Shown one piece after another: positions 7,818-15,425 of a DNA stretch of 17,747 nt (position 1 is its first letter; each line of letters starts with the position of its first letter). Below the pieces are notes generated by a model, which was given only the letters and a program-made list of their open reading frames with translations, had not been told where the DNA came from and ran no database searches. Both the position numbers and the translations under genes were made by a program. This DNA is from Chthoniobacterales bacterium. Its GTDB lineage: Bacteria > Verrucomicrobiota > Verrucomicrobiae > Chthoniobacterales > UBA10450. The stretch is taken from the NCBI GenBank assembly GCA_003244125.1, contig QHBL01000175.1, positions 1 to 17,747 on the forward strand, in the 5' to 3' direction.

Positions 7818-8261
7818 ATGAAAAAATCAATTCTATTACTAGCCAGCGTCGCCATTTCCGGCGTGTTTGCTGGACTTAGCTCAGCTCAAAGTGAAGCGCC
7901 TTATACCGAAGGCACCGTCTGGAATATTACCATGGTGAAAACCAAACCTGGCATGTCCGATGACTACCTTAAAGGTCTGACCAAGACCTTCAAAGGAACT
8001 TTGGATGAAGCCAAGAAGCAGAGCCTCGTCATGAACTACAAGGTTCTTTTGGGCGACTCGGCCACTCCGGGAGACTTCGATGTTCTGCTCATGGTGGAAT
8101 ACAAAAACATGGCCGCGTTCGATAATTTGCGTGAGAAAACCGATCCTATCTTCAATAAGTTGATGGGGTCCGAGGATCAGCAACGCCAGACCGCGGTGAA
8201 GCGAATGGAGATTCGCGATATTCTGGGCGACAAGGTCATGCGCGAGATTACGCTTAAGTAG
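7818..8261 (+). CDS. secreted small protein, possible dimeric alpha/beta-barrel fold
   Basis: The product has 147 residues from the ATG at 7818. I chose this start because it opens a textbook signal peptide (MKKSILLLASVAISGVFAG, likely cleaved after SSA at residue 23). The frame is open upstream to 7734, but that stretch would bury the signal. The mature part reads VWNITMVKTKPGMSDDYLKGL, then VMNYKVLLGDSATPGDFDVLLMVEYKNMAAFDNL. The strand, helix and strand spacing resembles ferredoxin-like dimeric alpha/beta-barrel (ABM/EthD-like) proteins. This fold is an inference, and no catalytic motif is visible. The mature protein is periplasmic or secreted and has no cysteine. A GC hairpin follows the stop. 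Confidence 0.75.
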   Translation: MKKSILLLASVAISGVFAGLSSAQSEAPYTEGTVWNITMVKTKPGMSDDYLKGLTKTFKGTLDEAKKQSLVMNYKVLLGDSATPGDFDVLLMVEYKNMAAFDNLREKTDPIFNKLMGSEDQQRQTAVKRMEIRDILGDKVMREITLK

Positions 8262-8278
8262 GCAGCTAATTGGTGATG

Positions 8279-8310
8279 GCCGCCGGTGATCGGGCCGGAT
8301 TGCCGGCGGC
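8279..8310 (+). terminator. candidate terminator hairpin
   Basis: An 8-bp perfect stem (GCCGCCGG at 8279-8286 with CCGGCGGC at 8303-8310) encloses a 16-nt loop and lies 17 nt after the stop at 8261. The following tract AAATCTTTTG is only partly T-rich. It is a plausible but weak rho-independent terminator. Confidence 0.4.
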
Positions 8311-8410
8311 AAATCTTTTGGCTCCCCAGCTCGCCGTGCCGTTTTTGGGGCCGAGAAAAAATGATGGCCAAGCGGCCAGTTTCTGATTCAATAAGCTTGG
8401 GCGCGATTTT

Positions 8411-9001
8411 ATGGAAGGAAGCCGAATCACCAGCGAGGGAAAATCGACCCTCAGCACGTACATTGGTCTCGTCGTCGCGACCGTCCTCGTCGCCTGGGCG
8501 ATTTACTTTTTCTTTTTGGCGCGAAAAGAAACCAAGGAGAGCACGGGCTTCGACCCCAATCGGCCGGTGCCGAGCGACGCCACCTTGAAAAGGCGATTAA
8601 AATCGGAGGAATATTTTGTCGTGCGCGAAGGCGGCAGCGAAATGCCTTTTCAAAACGATTTCTGGAACAACGAGCGCACCGGTATCTACGCCGATGTGAT
8701 TACCGGTGAGCCACTCTTCGCTTCGCTGGATAAATACAATGACGGCACTGGCATGCTCGCATTTGCCAAACCGATTTCGAAAGACCTTCTATCCGAGAAA
8801 CAGGATTCTTCGCACGACATGCAGCGCACCGAAGTGAGCGCCAAGCGCAGCAATGCTCACCTCGGTTACTTGTTCCCCGACCCGGCGTCTCCCACCGGCC
8901 AGCGCTACGCCGTCAGTTCTCCCGCCTTCCACTTTATCCCGGTGGAAGAAATGAAAATGCGCGGCTACGAGGCATTCCTTTCGCTGGTGGAAAAGAAATA
9001 G
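8411..9001 (+). CDS. membrane-anchored MsrB-fold protein lacking the catalytic cysteine
   Basis: The protein has 196 residues. A single N-terminal membrane segment (about 17-36, YIGLVVATVLVAWAIYFFFL) is followed by an MsrB (methionine-R-sulfoxide reductase) domain at about 54-194. Domain landmarks are FWNNERTGIYADVITGEPLF, DKYNDGTG, HDMQRTEV, NAHLGYLFPD, SPTGQRYAVSS, FHFIPVEEM and GYEAFL. In active MsrB the last core motif is RYC[VI]NS with the nucleophilic Cys. Here codon 167 (GCC, 8909-8911) gives Ala. The second catalytic His of HLGH is Tyr153, and the substrate-binding Trp of GWPSF is Met115. His150, Asp157 and Arg165 are kept. The whole protein contains no cysteine. Reductase activity is therefore not expected. 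A role in binding methionine sulfoxide or in structure is only a guess. The frame is intact, so this is not a decayed pseudogene. Confidence 0.85.
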   Translation: MEGSRITSEGKSTLSTYIGLVVATVLVAWAIYFFFLARKETKESTGFDPNRPVPSDATLKRRLKSEEYFVVREGGSEMPFQNDFWNNERTGIYADVITGEPLFASLDKYNDGTGMLAFAKPISKDLLSEKQDSSHDMQRTEVSAKRSNAHLGYLFPDPASPTGQRYAVSSPAFHFIPVEEMKMRGYEAFLSLVEKK

Positions 9002-9012
9002 AGTTGGCTCGA

Positions 9013-9066
9013 GCGATCGCCGGCTTAATCGAAAATAATTTTCGTAATCCGAAAACCGGCGATCGC
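9013..9066. terminator. nested inverted repeat between convergent genes
   Basis: The outer arms GCGATCGCCGG (9013-9023) and CCGGCGATCGC (9056-9066) match perfectly over 11 bp. Inside is a second perfect hairpin, CGAAAA-TAA-TTTTCG (9030-9044). The structure fills the gap between the MsrB-like gene (+, ends 9001) and the flavin reductase gene (-, ends 9093). A bidirectional terminator is the likely role, although neither side has a clean T-run. Confidence 0.5.
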
Positions 9067-9092
9067 GTTAAGGCTTTCACCTTTTCAGGTTT

Positions 9093-9695
9093 TCAGGCAG
9101 GCCGGATCATCTCGAAGCGGTCGCGCGTGCGGCAGTACCAATTCGGACTGGCCATGCGTCCGATAACCTGGAAATCCTCGGTCCGAATCCGCAATCTCTC
9201 GGGATCGATCAACGCGTCGCGTACGTGCACCCGCCGAACCAGCCCGATGACGACCCGGTTGCCGCCGATCTGGAGTGTGCCCCATTCCTTGCATTCGAGG
9301 CTGGCTGGCGCTTCGCCGATTCGCGGCGGTGTGACCACGGACGAGGCGACCGCAGTTAGTCCAGCGCTTTCGAGTTCGCTCATCCCGTACGGAAGCGACG
9401 CCGAAGTATGGTTCATCGCTTCCGCCGTTGCTTCATCGACAAGGTTTACCACGAACTCGTGGCTTCGACGGATGTTGCGCGCCGTGTCCTTCGGCGAACC
9501 ATCGTCGCGATCGCCCGGCGCGAAGCCGATAATGGGAGGATCGGCCCCGAGCGCGTTAAAAAAACTGAATGGGGCGGCGTTGATTCCGCCGTTTTCGTCC
9601 AGCGTTGTCACCCAGGCGATGGGACGCGGTGTAATAAGTGAGACCAGCATCGCATAAGCGCGGCTGGCATGTTTGCCTTCCAGGTCGAGTTCCAT
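9093..9695 (-). CDS. flavin reductase family protein (FMN-binding split barrel)
   Basis: This 200-residue protein belongs to the flavin reductase-like/flavoredoxin group, which binds FMN in a dimeric split beta-barrel and reduces or uses flavin with NAD(P)H or a partner. Motifs seen are ITPRPIAWVTTLDENGGINAAPFS (21-44, FMN phosphate contact region), ALGADPPIIGFAPG (48-61), KDTARNIRRSHEFVVNLVD (69-87), a PPRI segment, and CKEWGTLQIGGNRVVIGLV (135-153). Length matches the family (180-220). The ATG at 9695 has no clear ribosome site. A terminator hairpin separates it from the upstream same-strand gene, so it probably has its own promoter in 9696-9789. The physiological electron partner cannot be told. 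Confidence 0.9.
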   Translation of the reverse strand: MELDLEGKHASRAYAMLVSLITPRPIAWVTTLDENGGINAAPFSFFNALGADPPIIGFAPGDRDDGSPKDTARNIRRSHEFVVNLVDEATAEAMNHTSASLPYGMSELESAGLTAVASSVVTPPRIGEAPASLECKEWGTLQIGGNRVVIGLVRRVHVRDALIDPERLRIRTEDFQVIGRMASPNWYCRTRDRFEMIRPA

Positions 9696-9789
9696 CCGAA
9701 TAAGTCGTTCGGAGATTTATCCTTTCAAGTCGCTGGATTGGAATCCGTCCAAGTCGGCGATTAGCCTGAATTAGAATAGTTGAAAAGAA

Positions 9790-9817
9790 AAGCCGCCGAG
9801 CTTGCGCCCGGCGGCTT
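9790..9817 (-). terminator. rho-independent terminator of the peptidoglycan-binding protein gene
   Basis: A 9-bp perfect stem (AAGCCGCCG at 9790-9798 with CGGCGGCTT at 9809-9817) has a 10-nt loop. Read on the minus strand, it is followed by TTTCTTTTC (9782-9790 region). It lies 26 nt past the stop of the gene ending at 9843. Confidence 0.8.
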
Positions 9818-9842
9818 CTTGTTTGCGTTAATGTTGTGGTTC

Positions 9843-10808
9843 TTAGCCCAAATCGAGCGAGTCGAGCGTTGGCTCGTCTATCGCGGCAGTGGTGTAGAGG
9901 CCGTGATCGGATTGGTAGGCAGTGAGCGCCTCGCGCGTTATTGGTCCGAGTAAGCCGTCCACTTCACCACGATAGTAACCCTGCTCCTGAAGCGAGGCTT
10001 GCACATCGGCAATGACCCGATCGGGTGGTTCGGCGCGGGAACCGACATAGATCGGTCCATCATAAGCGTAGTATTCGGCAGAAGGGCTATAACCCCAGGC
10101 TGGATACCAGTAGCCTGCATTCCAGAAGTAGTAGCCGCCGCCAATGAGCTCGACGCGGTTGTAGCGGGAACGATACCATCCCTGGTCGTGGCGTTCCGGA
10201 TGGTAGGAGCGAAACACCGTGTATTTCTCACCCTGCCAGCGGTCGGCTCCATTGATCCGGTAACTCTCATTAAATGTCACCGACGGAACTTTCTCTGGCT
10301 TTGGCTGCGCGCGAAAGTTCGCGTGCTCGGTTTTGATTTTCTGGACTTGTTGTTTATCGAGCTTCTTTCCGCGGTTGGGATTGTTTGCCTGAGCAGCACC
10401 GGCCGCCGTAGGTGCGGCGGTCGCAACCGGCGTGGCGGTTGCGTTTACCGCAGCCGACGACTGAGCGCTTGTTGCGGCAGAAGTCGGGGTCGCCTGCTTG
10501 TCCGGACCGTGACGGTTCGCCCGCTCCTTACGGTTTGCATGTTCGCCTTTATCGCCCTTAGGGGCGCCTGGGGTCGCTGCCTCCATCTGGCTGGCGGGCT
10601 GTTTGGACAATCCCTTCGGCGCGCCCCTGGTCTCCGCGTGCCTTTGCGGAATAGACTCGACAGTTGGGGTCGATTTCACCTCCTTGGGATGTCCTTTTTC
10701 CCCCTGTTTTTTCTCTGTTGGCGTTGGTTGCTCCTCGGTCTGCTGGGCGATGGCGCTGGCGGCCAGAGCGAGGGAGCAGCTAATCAATAATGTTAGGAAT
10801 TTTTTCAT
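9843..10808 (-). CDS. secreted protein with C-terminal peptidoglycan-binding domain
   Basis: The protein has 321 residues. A signal peptide (1-21, MKKFLTLLISCSLALAASAIA) leads into a long disordered region (about 22-170) rich in Pro, Thr, Ala, Lys and Glu, with GAPKG occurring twice (62-66, 81-85). Then comes a Tyr/Trp-rich segment (about 180-255: WYRSRYNRVELIGGGYYFW, AGYWYPAWGY, AEYYAYDGPIY). The C-terminus (about 264-320) is a PG_binding_1-type three-helix domain (VIADVQASLQEQGYYRGEVDG, LGPITREALTAYQSDHGL). A periplasmic or envelope location bound to the cell wall is expected, with no catalytic domain. The Tyr/Trp-rich part looks like those of YXWV/RcnB-type envelope proteins, but I cannot name it. 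The gene ends at a good terminator. Confidence 0.85.
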   Translation of the reverse strand: MKKFLTLLISCSLALAASAIAQQTEEQPTPTEKKQGEKGHPKEVKSTPTVESIPQRHAETRGAPKGLSKQPASQMEAATPGAPKGDKGEHANRKERANRHGPDKQATPTSAATSAQSSAAVNATATPVATAAPTAAGAAQANNPNRGKKLDKQQVQKIKTEHANFRAQPKPEKVPSVTFNESYRINGADRWQGEKYTVFRSYHPERHDQGWYRSRYNRVELIGGGYYFWNAGYWYPAWGYSPSAEYYAYDGPIYVGSRAEPPDRVIADVQASLQEQGYYRGEVDGLLGPITREALTAYQSDHGLYTTAAIDEPTLDSLDLG

Positions 10809-10919
10809 CGTAATGTTTGTCGGATTTTTGGTGATAACTATTCAACTGGTGAACTCTGCTGAAAAGCTTCAATACTAATCCGCCCCGCGCGCTGGTTCCC
10901 CGGGCGAGCCATGTCACTT

Positions 10920-11117
10920 CTAACTTTTGGCCGAACTGAATCTGATAGCGACCGAATCGCGTTTCAGAAATTCATGGAGCGACTTTGGAACTTCGGAGGT
11001 GGCGTCGCTTTCGCTTGGCGCGATAGCTGAGGAACGGCCGCCTTTCAGGTCCTTCTTGGGCTCAAGGTCAACGACCTTGCGCGGCGAACCAGATTTCTTT
11101 TTTGTAATGTGTGGCAC
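10920..11117 (-). CDS. possible small protein with GG motif, 65 aa
   Basis: A GTG-initiated ORF encodes a lysine-rich N-terminus (MPHITKKKSGSPRKVVD), then DLEPKKDLKGG (about 17-27), then a Ser/Ala-rich C-terminus with no cysteine. The segment DLxPKKDxKGG looks like one I recall from short uncharacterised soil-bacterial proteins, and its Gly-Gly resembles a double-glycine leader end. No maturation enzyme or peptidase-containing transporter is adjacent, so a peptide-natural-product role is unsupported. There is no Shine-Dalgarno sequence before the GTG and no in-frame ATG. An inverted repeat lies just upstream. Treat it as a candidate gene only. Confidence 0.4.
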   Translation of the reverse strand: MPHITKKKSGSPRKVVDLEPKKDLKGGRSSAIAPSESDATSEVPKSLHEFLKRDSVAIRFSSAKS

Positions 11118-11121
11118 TCGT

Positions 11122-11174
11122 GGGATAACGCTGTGTCGGGAGGGCCAACATACATTGCCTCTTCACGTTATCCC
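11122..11174. repeat. inverted repeat GGGATAACG/CGTTATCCC
   Basis: Two 9-bp perfectly complementary arms (11122-11130 and 11166-11174) are separated by 35 nt, immediately upstream of the minus-strand GTG at 11117. The spacing is long for a terminator. An operator or leader structure for the small ORF is possible. Confidence 0.35.
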
Positions 11175-11296
11175 TGCGCTTCCATTCGCGCTCTAAGCGC
11201 CGGTGAAGGACGTGGCAGTTCCAGCTCCAACCTACAGCCTTGCAATCGTTCCTGAACGCTAGTCCGGTCGTAGTGAACGTCAAATGATTTTAACAA

Positions 11297-11962
11297 CTAT
11301 TTTTTGCGCGCGAGATGAAGGCCATCTGCCACCGGAATGAGAACCGACTCCACTCGATCGTCGGTCGCCAATTTGCGATTGAGCCGGTCCAGCGCGACGC
11401 CATCCGGCTCTGTCAAAGGCTGCTCGATGATTCGTCCATCCCAAATCATATTGTCAAAAATGAAAAGCCCGTTCGGCTTCATCTTCGGCAGAAGAAGCTC
11501 GAAGTAGGTATCGTAGCCGGTCTTATTGGCGTCGATGAAAGCGAGATCAACTGGCGCCACGGGCTGCCATTTGGGTAACTCAGCCGCAGCATCACCCAGG
11601 TGCAGTTCGATGCGATCGGCCACTCCTTCCTTCTGCCAGTAGCGCTTTGCCATCGAGGCCCACTCCGCGCTGCTATCGAAACAACTCAGCCTGCCGTTGG
11701 CGGCGAGCCCGCGCGCGAGGCAAATGGAGCTATAACCGGTAAAGGTGCCGACTTCGACGGCGCAGCGCACCTCCAACAATTTCGTCAGGATGGTGAGGAA
11801 GTCGCCTTGTTCGCGGCTAATGAGCATGCGAGCGATGTCGCCGAGCGCTTCTGTCTCAGCTCGCAGCTCGTCCAGCAGAGGATCAACCGAGCGGGAACGA
11901 TGGCGAAGGATGTAGTGGTAAAGCTCGTCATTCAGACGAACATACTTGGGCGTCGGTGCCAT
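11297..11962 (-). CDS. class I SAM-dependent O-methyltransferase (caffeoyl-CoA OMT-like)
   Basis: This 221-residue protein fits Methyltransf_3, a group of metal-dependent small-molecule O-methyltransferases that act mostly on catechol-type hydroxyls. SAM motif I is VEVGTFTGYSSICLARGL (69-86). The acidic ribose-contact region is LSCFDSSAEW. GDAAAELP (123-130) follows. The metal ligands expected from the family are seen in AFIDANKTGYD (Asp144) and FIFDNMIWDG (Asp170, Asn171). It starts 17 nt after the stop of the tricorn-type protease gene on the same strand, so it is probably the last gene of that transcript. The AGGA that includes the protease stop lies somewhat far from the ATG. The true substrate is unknown. 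Length and motifs match the family fully. Confidence 0.92.
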   Translation of the reverse strand: MAPTPKYVRLNDELYHYILRHRSRSVDPLLDELRAETEALGDIARMLISREQGDFLTILTKLLEVRCAVEVGTFTGYSSICLARGLAANGRLSCFDSSAEWASMAKRYWQKEGVADRIELHLGDAAAELPKWQPVAPVDLAFIDANKTGYDTYFELLLPKMKPNGLFIFDNMIWDGRIIEQPLTEPDGVALDRLNRKLATDDRVESVLIPVADGLHLARKK

Positions 11963-11979
11963 CGGTTAGCTAACAATTC

Positions 11980-14900
11980 CTAGTTGCTTTTCTCCGGATT
12001 GCGATCCGGGTAAGGCGGCACGGGTGGCAGCTCGTAATGCTTGCTCTTGAGCTCCCCGGTTATTTCCTGGATGGCGCGATCGAGCTGCTGGTCTTCGCCG
12101 TGAAATTCCTTTGCCGGATCGTTATCGACCACAATGTCGGGATCGACTCCGTGACTTTCGATTACCCATTCCTTGCCCTCTTTCGAATAAGGGGCGAACT
12201 CCGGCTTGAAGAATTGGCCGCCATCGATCAACGGCAGCGAATTGCGAATCCCGATCACACCGCCCCAGGTTCGTTTTCCGATTAGCTTGCCGAGCCCGAG
12301 ACTTTTGAAGCGATAGGGAAAGATGTCGCCGTCGGAAGCGGAGAATTCGTCGCATAAAGCGACCATCGGCCCGATAAAAGTCTGCGGCGGGTTAGTTTGC
12401 GGAGTGCCGTTGCGCGCGATCTCCACCATGACGAGTGCCCGCCGAAGCCGTTCGATAACAAGTGGTGAGACGAAGCCGCCGCCATTGCCACGCACATCGA
12501 CGACCAACCCCTTCTTGTGAATCTGCGGAAAGAAGAGTTTGGTGAACTCGTTCAAGCCAGGCCGGCCCATATCCGGGATATGAAGGTAACCGACTTCGCC
12601 CCCGGTCTTCTTACTAACGTAGTCAATATTCTTCAGCACCCAGGCGAGGTAGTAAAGCGGTGACTCGTCGCCCACTGGCACCACCGTGATATCCCGCGCG
12701 CCGTCATCGCTCGGCTTCGAGTTCACGCGCAATGTTACCTGCTTGTCGGCCGTGCCGACCAGCGCTTCGTAAAGATTAGCTAATTGCGATACCGGCGTGC
12801 CGTTGATGGCCAGGATGTAGTCGCCCGGCTTGACGTTGACCCCCTGTGCGGTCAGCGGCGAGCGCGTGTGCTTGTCCCAGTTTTCGCCAGGAAGAATACG
12901 ATCAATGCGATAAGCTTTGCTGGCGGGATCGCGCGAGAACTCGGCCCCGAGTAGTCCCAGCTTGATGCGTGGTGTCTCAGGCCGTTCGCCCCCGGCCACA
13001 TAAGTATGGCCATTGTTCAGCTCGCCGATGAGCTCGCCCAGCAGATAAGTCAGATCGTTGCGATTATTAACGAAAGGCAGAAGCGCGGCATACTTATCCC
13101 GCATCTTCTTCCAATCTACTCCATTCATGTTCGGCGCGTAGAAGAAGTCGCGCATCTGACGCCAGCACTCGAAGTAGATCTGGTTCCACTCCGCGTGGTG
13201 ATCAGCGGCAACATCGAGCCCGGCCAGCTTCAGTTCATGGTCTTTCGTCTCCAGCTTATCCTTGGGCAGGTCGATGATGGCATAGTCTTTTTTGATTTTG
13301 ACCAGCATCTTCTTGCCGTCCTCGGAGATCTGGTAGGCGTTGACGTCGCCTAAAACCGTCTCCTTCCGATCCTCAATGTTATAGGAACAGAGATGACGCT
13401 TCTGGTCGCGGCCGTCGCCGTCTTCATCTTCATCGGCTTCAGCATCTCCTACTGTGCGCCGGAGATAAACAATCCGGTCGTCCAACATCCGAATATCACT
13501 GTAGTTACCGGGCGTGATCTCGAGAGCAGAGATGCGATCGTGAATACCGTCGAGATCAACCTTCACCGTCACCGGCTTCTTCTTTATCTCAGGCGCGGAG
13601 GGCGTGGGACTTGGAGAAGGCGATTTCTTGTCCGCCTTCTTGTCGTCGCCCTTTTTCTCAGCCTCTTCCTTCTCCTTTTCTTTCGCGCGTTTCTGCTCGG
13701 CTTTACCTACTTCATCACTGCGCGGCCCGAGCGGAGGTTCCGTGTCTTTGCCGAGAGTGATGAGGTAAACGCGCTCCATGTCCACATAGACGTTTTGAAA
13801 CTCTTCATCACCAAAGGTAGGTTTGAAATCACGCGCGGAAGCGAAGAGAAGATACTTGCCATCGTCGCTAAAAGATACGTTGCCTGACCCATACCATTCA
13901 TCGGTCACGGCCGTCTGCTTCTTGTCGGAAGTCGAGTAAAGATAAACGCGGGGCATGCCGTTCTCCTCCGGGCGCGACCATGCGATCCATTGGCTGTCCG
14001 GCGACCAGTCATAGGATTCAATCTCTCCCCATTTATCCTGATCTACTTCGGTGGCGGCTTTACTCGTGACATCGACGTAGCGCAACCGCTGTAAACGATC
14101 GGCCCAAAGTAGCTTCTTGCTATCGGGGGACCAGATCGGCTGGTAGTAGTAGGTATCGGCGCCGCTGGTTACCTGCTGTGGTTGACCCTTGCCATCCTGC
14201 GAGCGGATGTATAACTCATTTTCGCCCGTCGCATCCGAGTTATAGGCGATCCATTTGCCATCCGGAGACCAGACGGCGTCGCGCTCATGGGCATTTGAGC
14301 TGCGGCTCAGGTTGCGCACCGCGCCCTCCTTCATTGGCACGGAGAAGAGATCGCCCCGAGCCACGACGACGGTGCGCTCCCCATCCGGCGCGAGATTAAC
14401 TGATTCCGTATGCTTGGAGGCATCGACGAACGAAGCGCGGCCAGAGGCGAAGTCTTCCTTAATCTGGATGGGAACTGGCGCGGCTTGTCCGGCGCCGAGA
14501 TCGTAGCGCCAGATATAACCAGCTTGTTCAAAAACGATGGCGTCCTTTCCGATGGAAGGAAACTTGATATCGAAATCGGTGAACTTGGTTAACTGCTTAA
14601 GTTCTTTGCTGGCCAGATCGATGGAGAAGAGGTTCATCCGACCATCGCGGTCGGAGGTGAAGTAGATGTGATTATCCGGGCCCCACATTGGGCAGATATC
14701 CTGTGAGGGATCGTTAGTCAGATTCTCTGTCGTGCCAGCTTTGAAGTCGTAGATCCAGATGTCGTCAGCCATGCCCCCGCGGTAATGCTTCCAGGTCCGG
14801 AACTCGCGGAAGACGCGGTTGAATGCCATCTTCGAATCATCGGGAGAAAAGGAGACAAAGCCGCCGCGAGGGACGGGTAGTTGCTGAGGTAACTCGGCAT

Positions 14901-15369
14901 CCATGTCTACAGTGAAGAGTTGGCCAATGAAATCGTTGAATGACTTCATGCGCGAGCGAAAGACAACCCGCGGTTTTGTATTCTCCCAGGCCATGACGAT
15001 GTTATTAGGCCCCATGCGATCGGAGATATCGTCGCGCCCAAGAGTAGCTGAAGTAGTTAATCGCTTGGGCACGCCGCCTTCTGCGGGGATGACATAGACT
15101 TCGGTGTTGCCGTCGTATTGCGAAGTAAAGGCAAGCTGGGCGCCATCGGCGGAAAAGCGTGGGAAAGAAGTATAGCCTGGGCCGCTGGTCAGGCGCCGGG
15201 CCACTCCGCCGTCCTTAGCTACGCTATAGAGTTCGCCGGCATAACAGAAGACGATGTCTTTGCCATTAGTAGTAGGGAAACGGAGCAGTCGCGTTGTGTT
15301 CGGAAGGTTCTGGGCGGAAGCGGAGGAAGCGATGATGGCGAGAAGAAGAGTGAGGCGGGCAAAAGACAT
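11980..15369 (-). CDS. tricorn-type S41 family serine protease, exported
   Basis: The product has 1129 residues from the ATG at 15369. I chose this start because it opens a signal peptide (MSFARLTLLLAIIASSASAQ). The frame extends to a GTG at 15399. Residues about 25-300 and 320-540 form two beta-propellers built of PD40-like repeats (FSPDDSKMAF, WSPDGKWIAY, WSPDSKKLLW, WSPDSQWIAW). A Lys/Glu-rich then PSPSPTPSAP linker lies at 556-599. The core domain follows, then a PDZ domain (about 800-905; LGLLGAEFSRD, VKPGDYILAINGTPV) and the S41 catalytic part. Mapped on tricorn these give His788 (NNGHTY), the oxyanion loop VRGNGGG (959-965), nucleophile Ser1012 with Asp1013 (EFSASDGD) and Glu1071 (VIESHG). 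Tricorn itself is a cytoplasmic peptidase complex, and this homologue is exported. Peptide degradation in the periplasm is inferred. Confidence 0.93.
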   Translation of the reverse strand: MSFARLTLLLAIIASSASAQNLPNTTRLLRFPTTNGKDIVFCYAGELYSVAKDGGVARRLTSGPGYTSFPRFSADGAQLAFTSQYDGNTEVYVIPAEGGVPKRLTTSATLGRDDISDRMGPNNIVMAWENTKPRVVFRSRMKSFNDFIGQLFTVDMDAELPQQLPVPRGGFVSFSPDDSKMAFNRVFREFRTWKHYRGGMADDIWIYDFKAGTTENLTNDPSQDICPMWGPDNHIYFTSDRDGRMNLFSIDLASKELKQLTKFTDFDIKFPSIGKDAIVFEQAGYIWRYDLGAGQAAPVPIQIKEDFASGRASFVDASKHTESVNLAPDGERTVVVARGDLFSVPMKEGAVRNLSRSSNAHERDAVWSPDGKWIAYNSDATGENELYIRSQDGKGQPQQVTSGADTYYYQPIWSPDSKKLLWADRLQRLRYVDVTSKAATEVDQDKWGEIESYDWSPDSQWIAWSRPEENGMPRVYLYSTSDKKQTAVTDEWYGSGNVSFSDDGKYLLFASARDFKPTFGDEEFQNVYVDMERVYLITLGKDTEPPLGPRSDEVGKAEQKRAKEKEKEEAEKKGDDKKADKKSPSPSPTPSAPEIKKKPVTVKVDLDGIHDRISALEITPGNYSDIRMLDDRIVYLRRTVGDAEADEDEDGDGRDQKRHLCSYNIEDRKETVLGDVNAYQISEDGKKMLVKIKKDYAIIDLPKDKLETKDHELKLAGLDVAADHHAEWNQIYFECWRQMRDFFYAPNMNGVDWKKMRDKYAALLPFVNNRNDLTYLLGELIGELNNGHTYVAGGERPETPRIKLGLLGAEFSRDPASKAYRIDRILPGENWDKHTRSPLTAQGVNVKPGDYILAINGTPVSQLANLYEALVGTADKQVTLRVNSKPSDDGARDITVVPVGDESPLYYLAWVLKNIDYVSKKTGGEVGYLHIPDMGRPGLNEFTKLFFPQIHKKGLVVDVRGNGGGFVSPLVIERLRRALVMVEIARNGTPQTNPPQTFIGPMVALCDEFSASDGDIFPYRFKSLGLGKLIGKRTWGGVIGIRNSLPLIDGGQFFKPEFAPYSKEGKEWVIESHGVDPDIVVDNDPAKEFHGEDQQLDRAIQEITGELKSKHYELPPVPPYPDRNPEKSN

Positions 15370-15425
15370 AGGGCGACAAACTGGCGGGTGATGGCGCACG
15401 ACGCAATCGCGTTTTCGCTCGACCG

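Larger units (their letters stand above)
10809..11296. other. gene-poor stretch with one doubtful ORF
   Basis: Nearly 490 bases separate the start of the peptidoglycan-binding protein gene (10808, minus) from the end of the O-methyltransferase gene (11297, minus). It holds a possible 65-codon minus-strand ORF (10920-11117) and a 9-bp inverted repeat (11122-11174). It must also contain the minus-strand promoter for the gene at 10808, probably in the AT-richer part 10809-10880. No RNA gene was recognised. Confidence 0.5.

Noticed and set aside
8411..9001. Loss of the four zinc-binding cysteines as evidence of a dead MsrB
   Set aside because: A zinc-free MsrB subclass normally lacks them (GIYxDVxSGEPLF type). 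Only the changes at the nucleophile, His and Trp positions count.
9999..10790. 263-codon plus-strand ORF opposite the peptidoglycan-binding protein gene
   Set aside because: Its translation is Arg/Gly/Leu-rich shadow sequence. The minus strand has a signal peptide, a known domain and a terminator.
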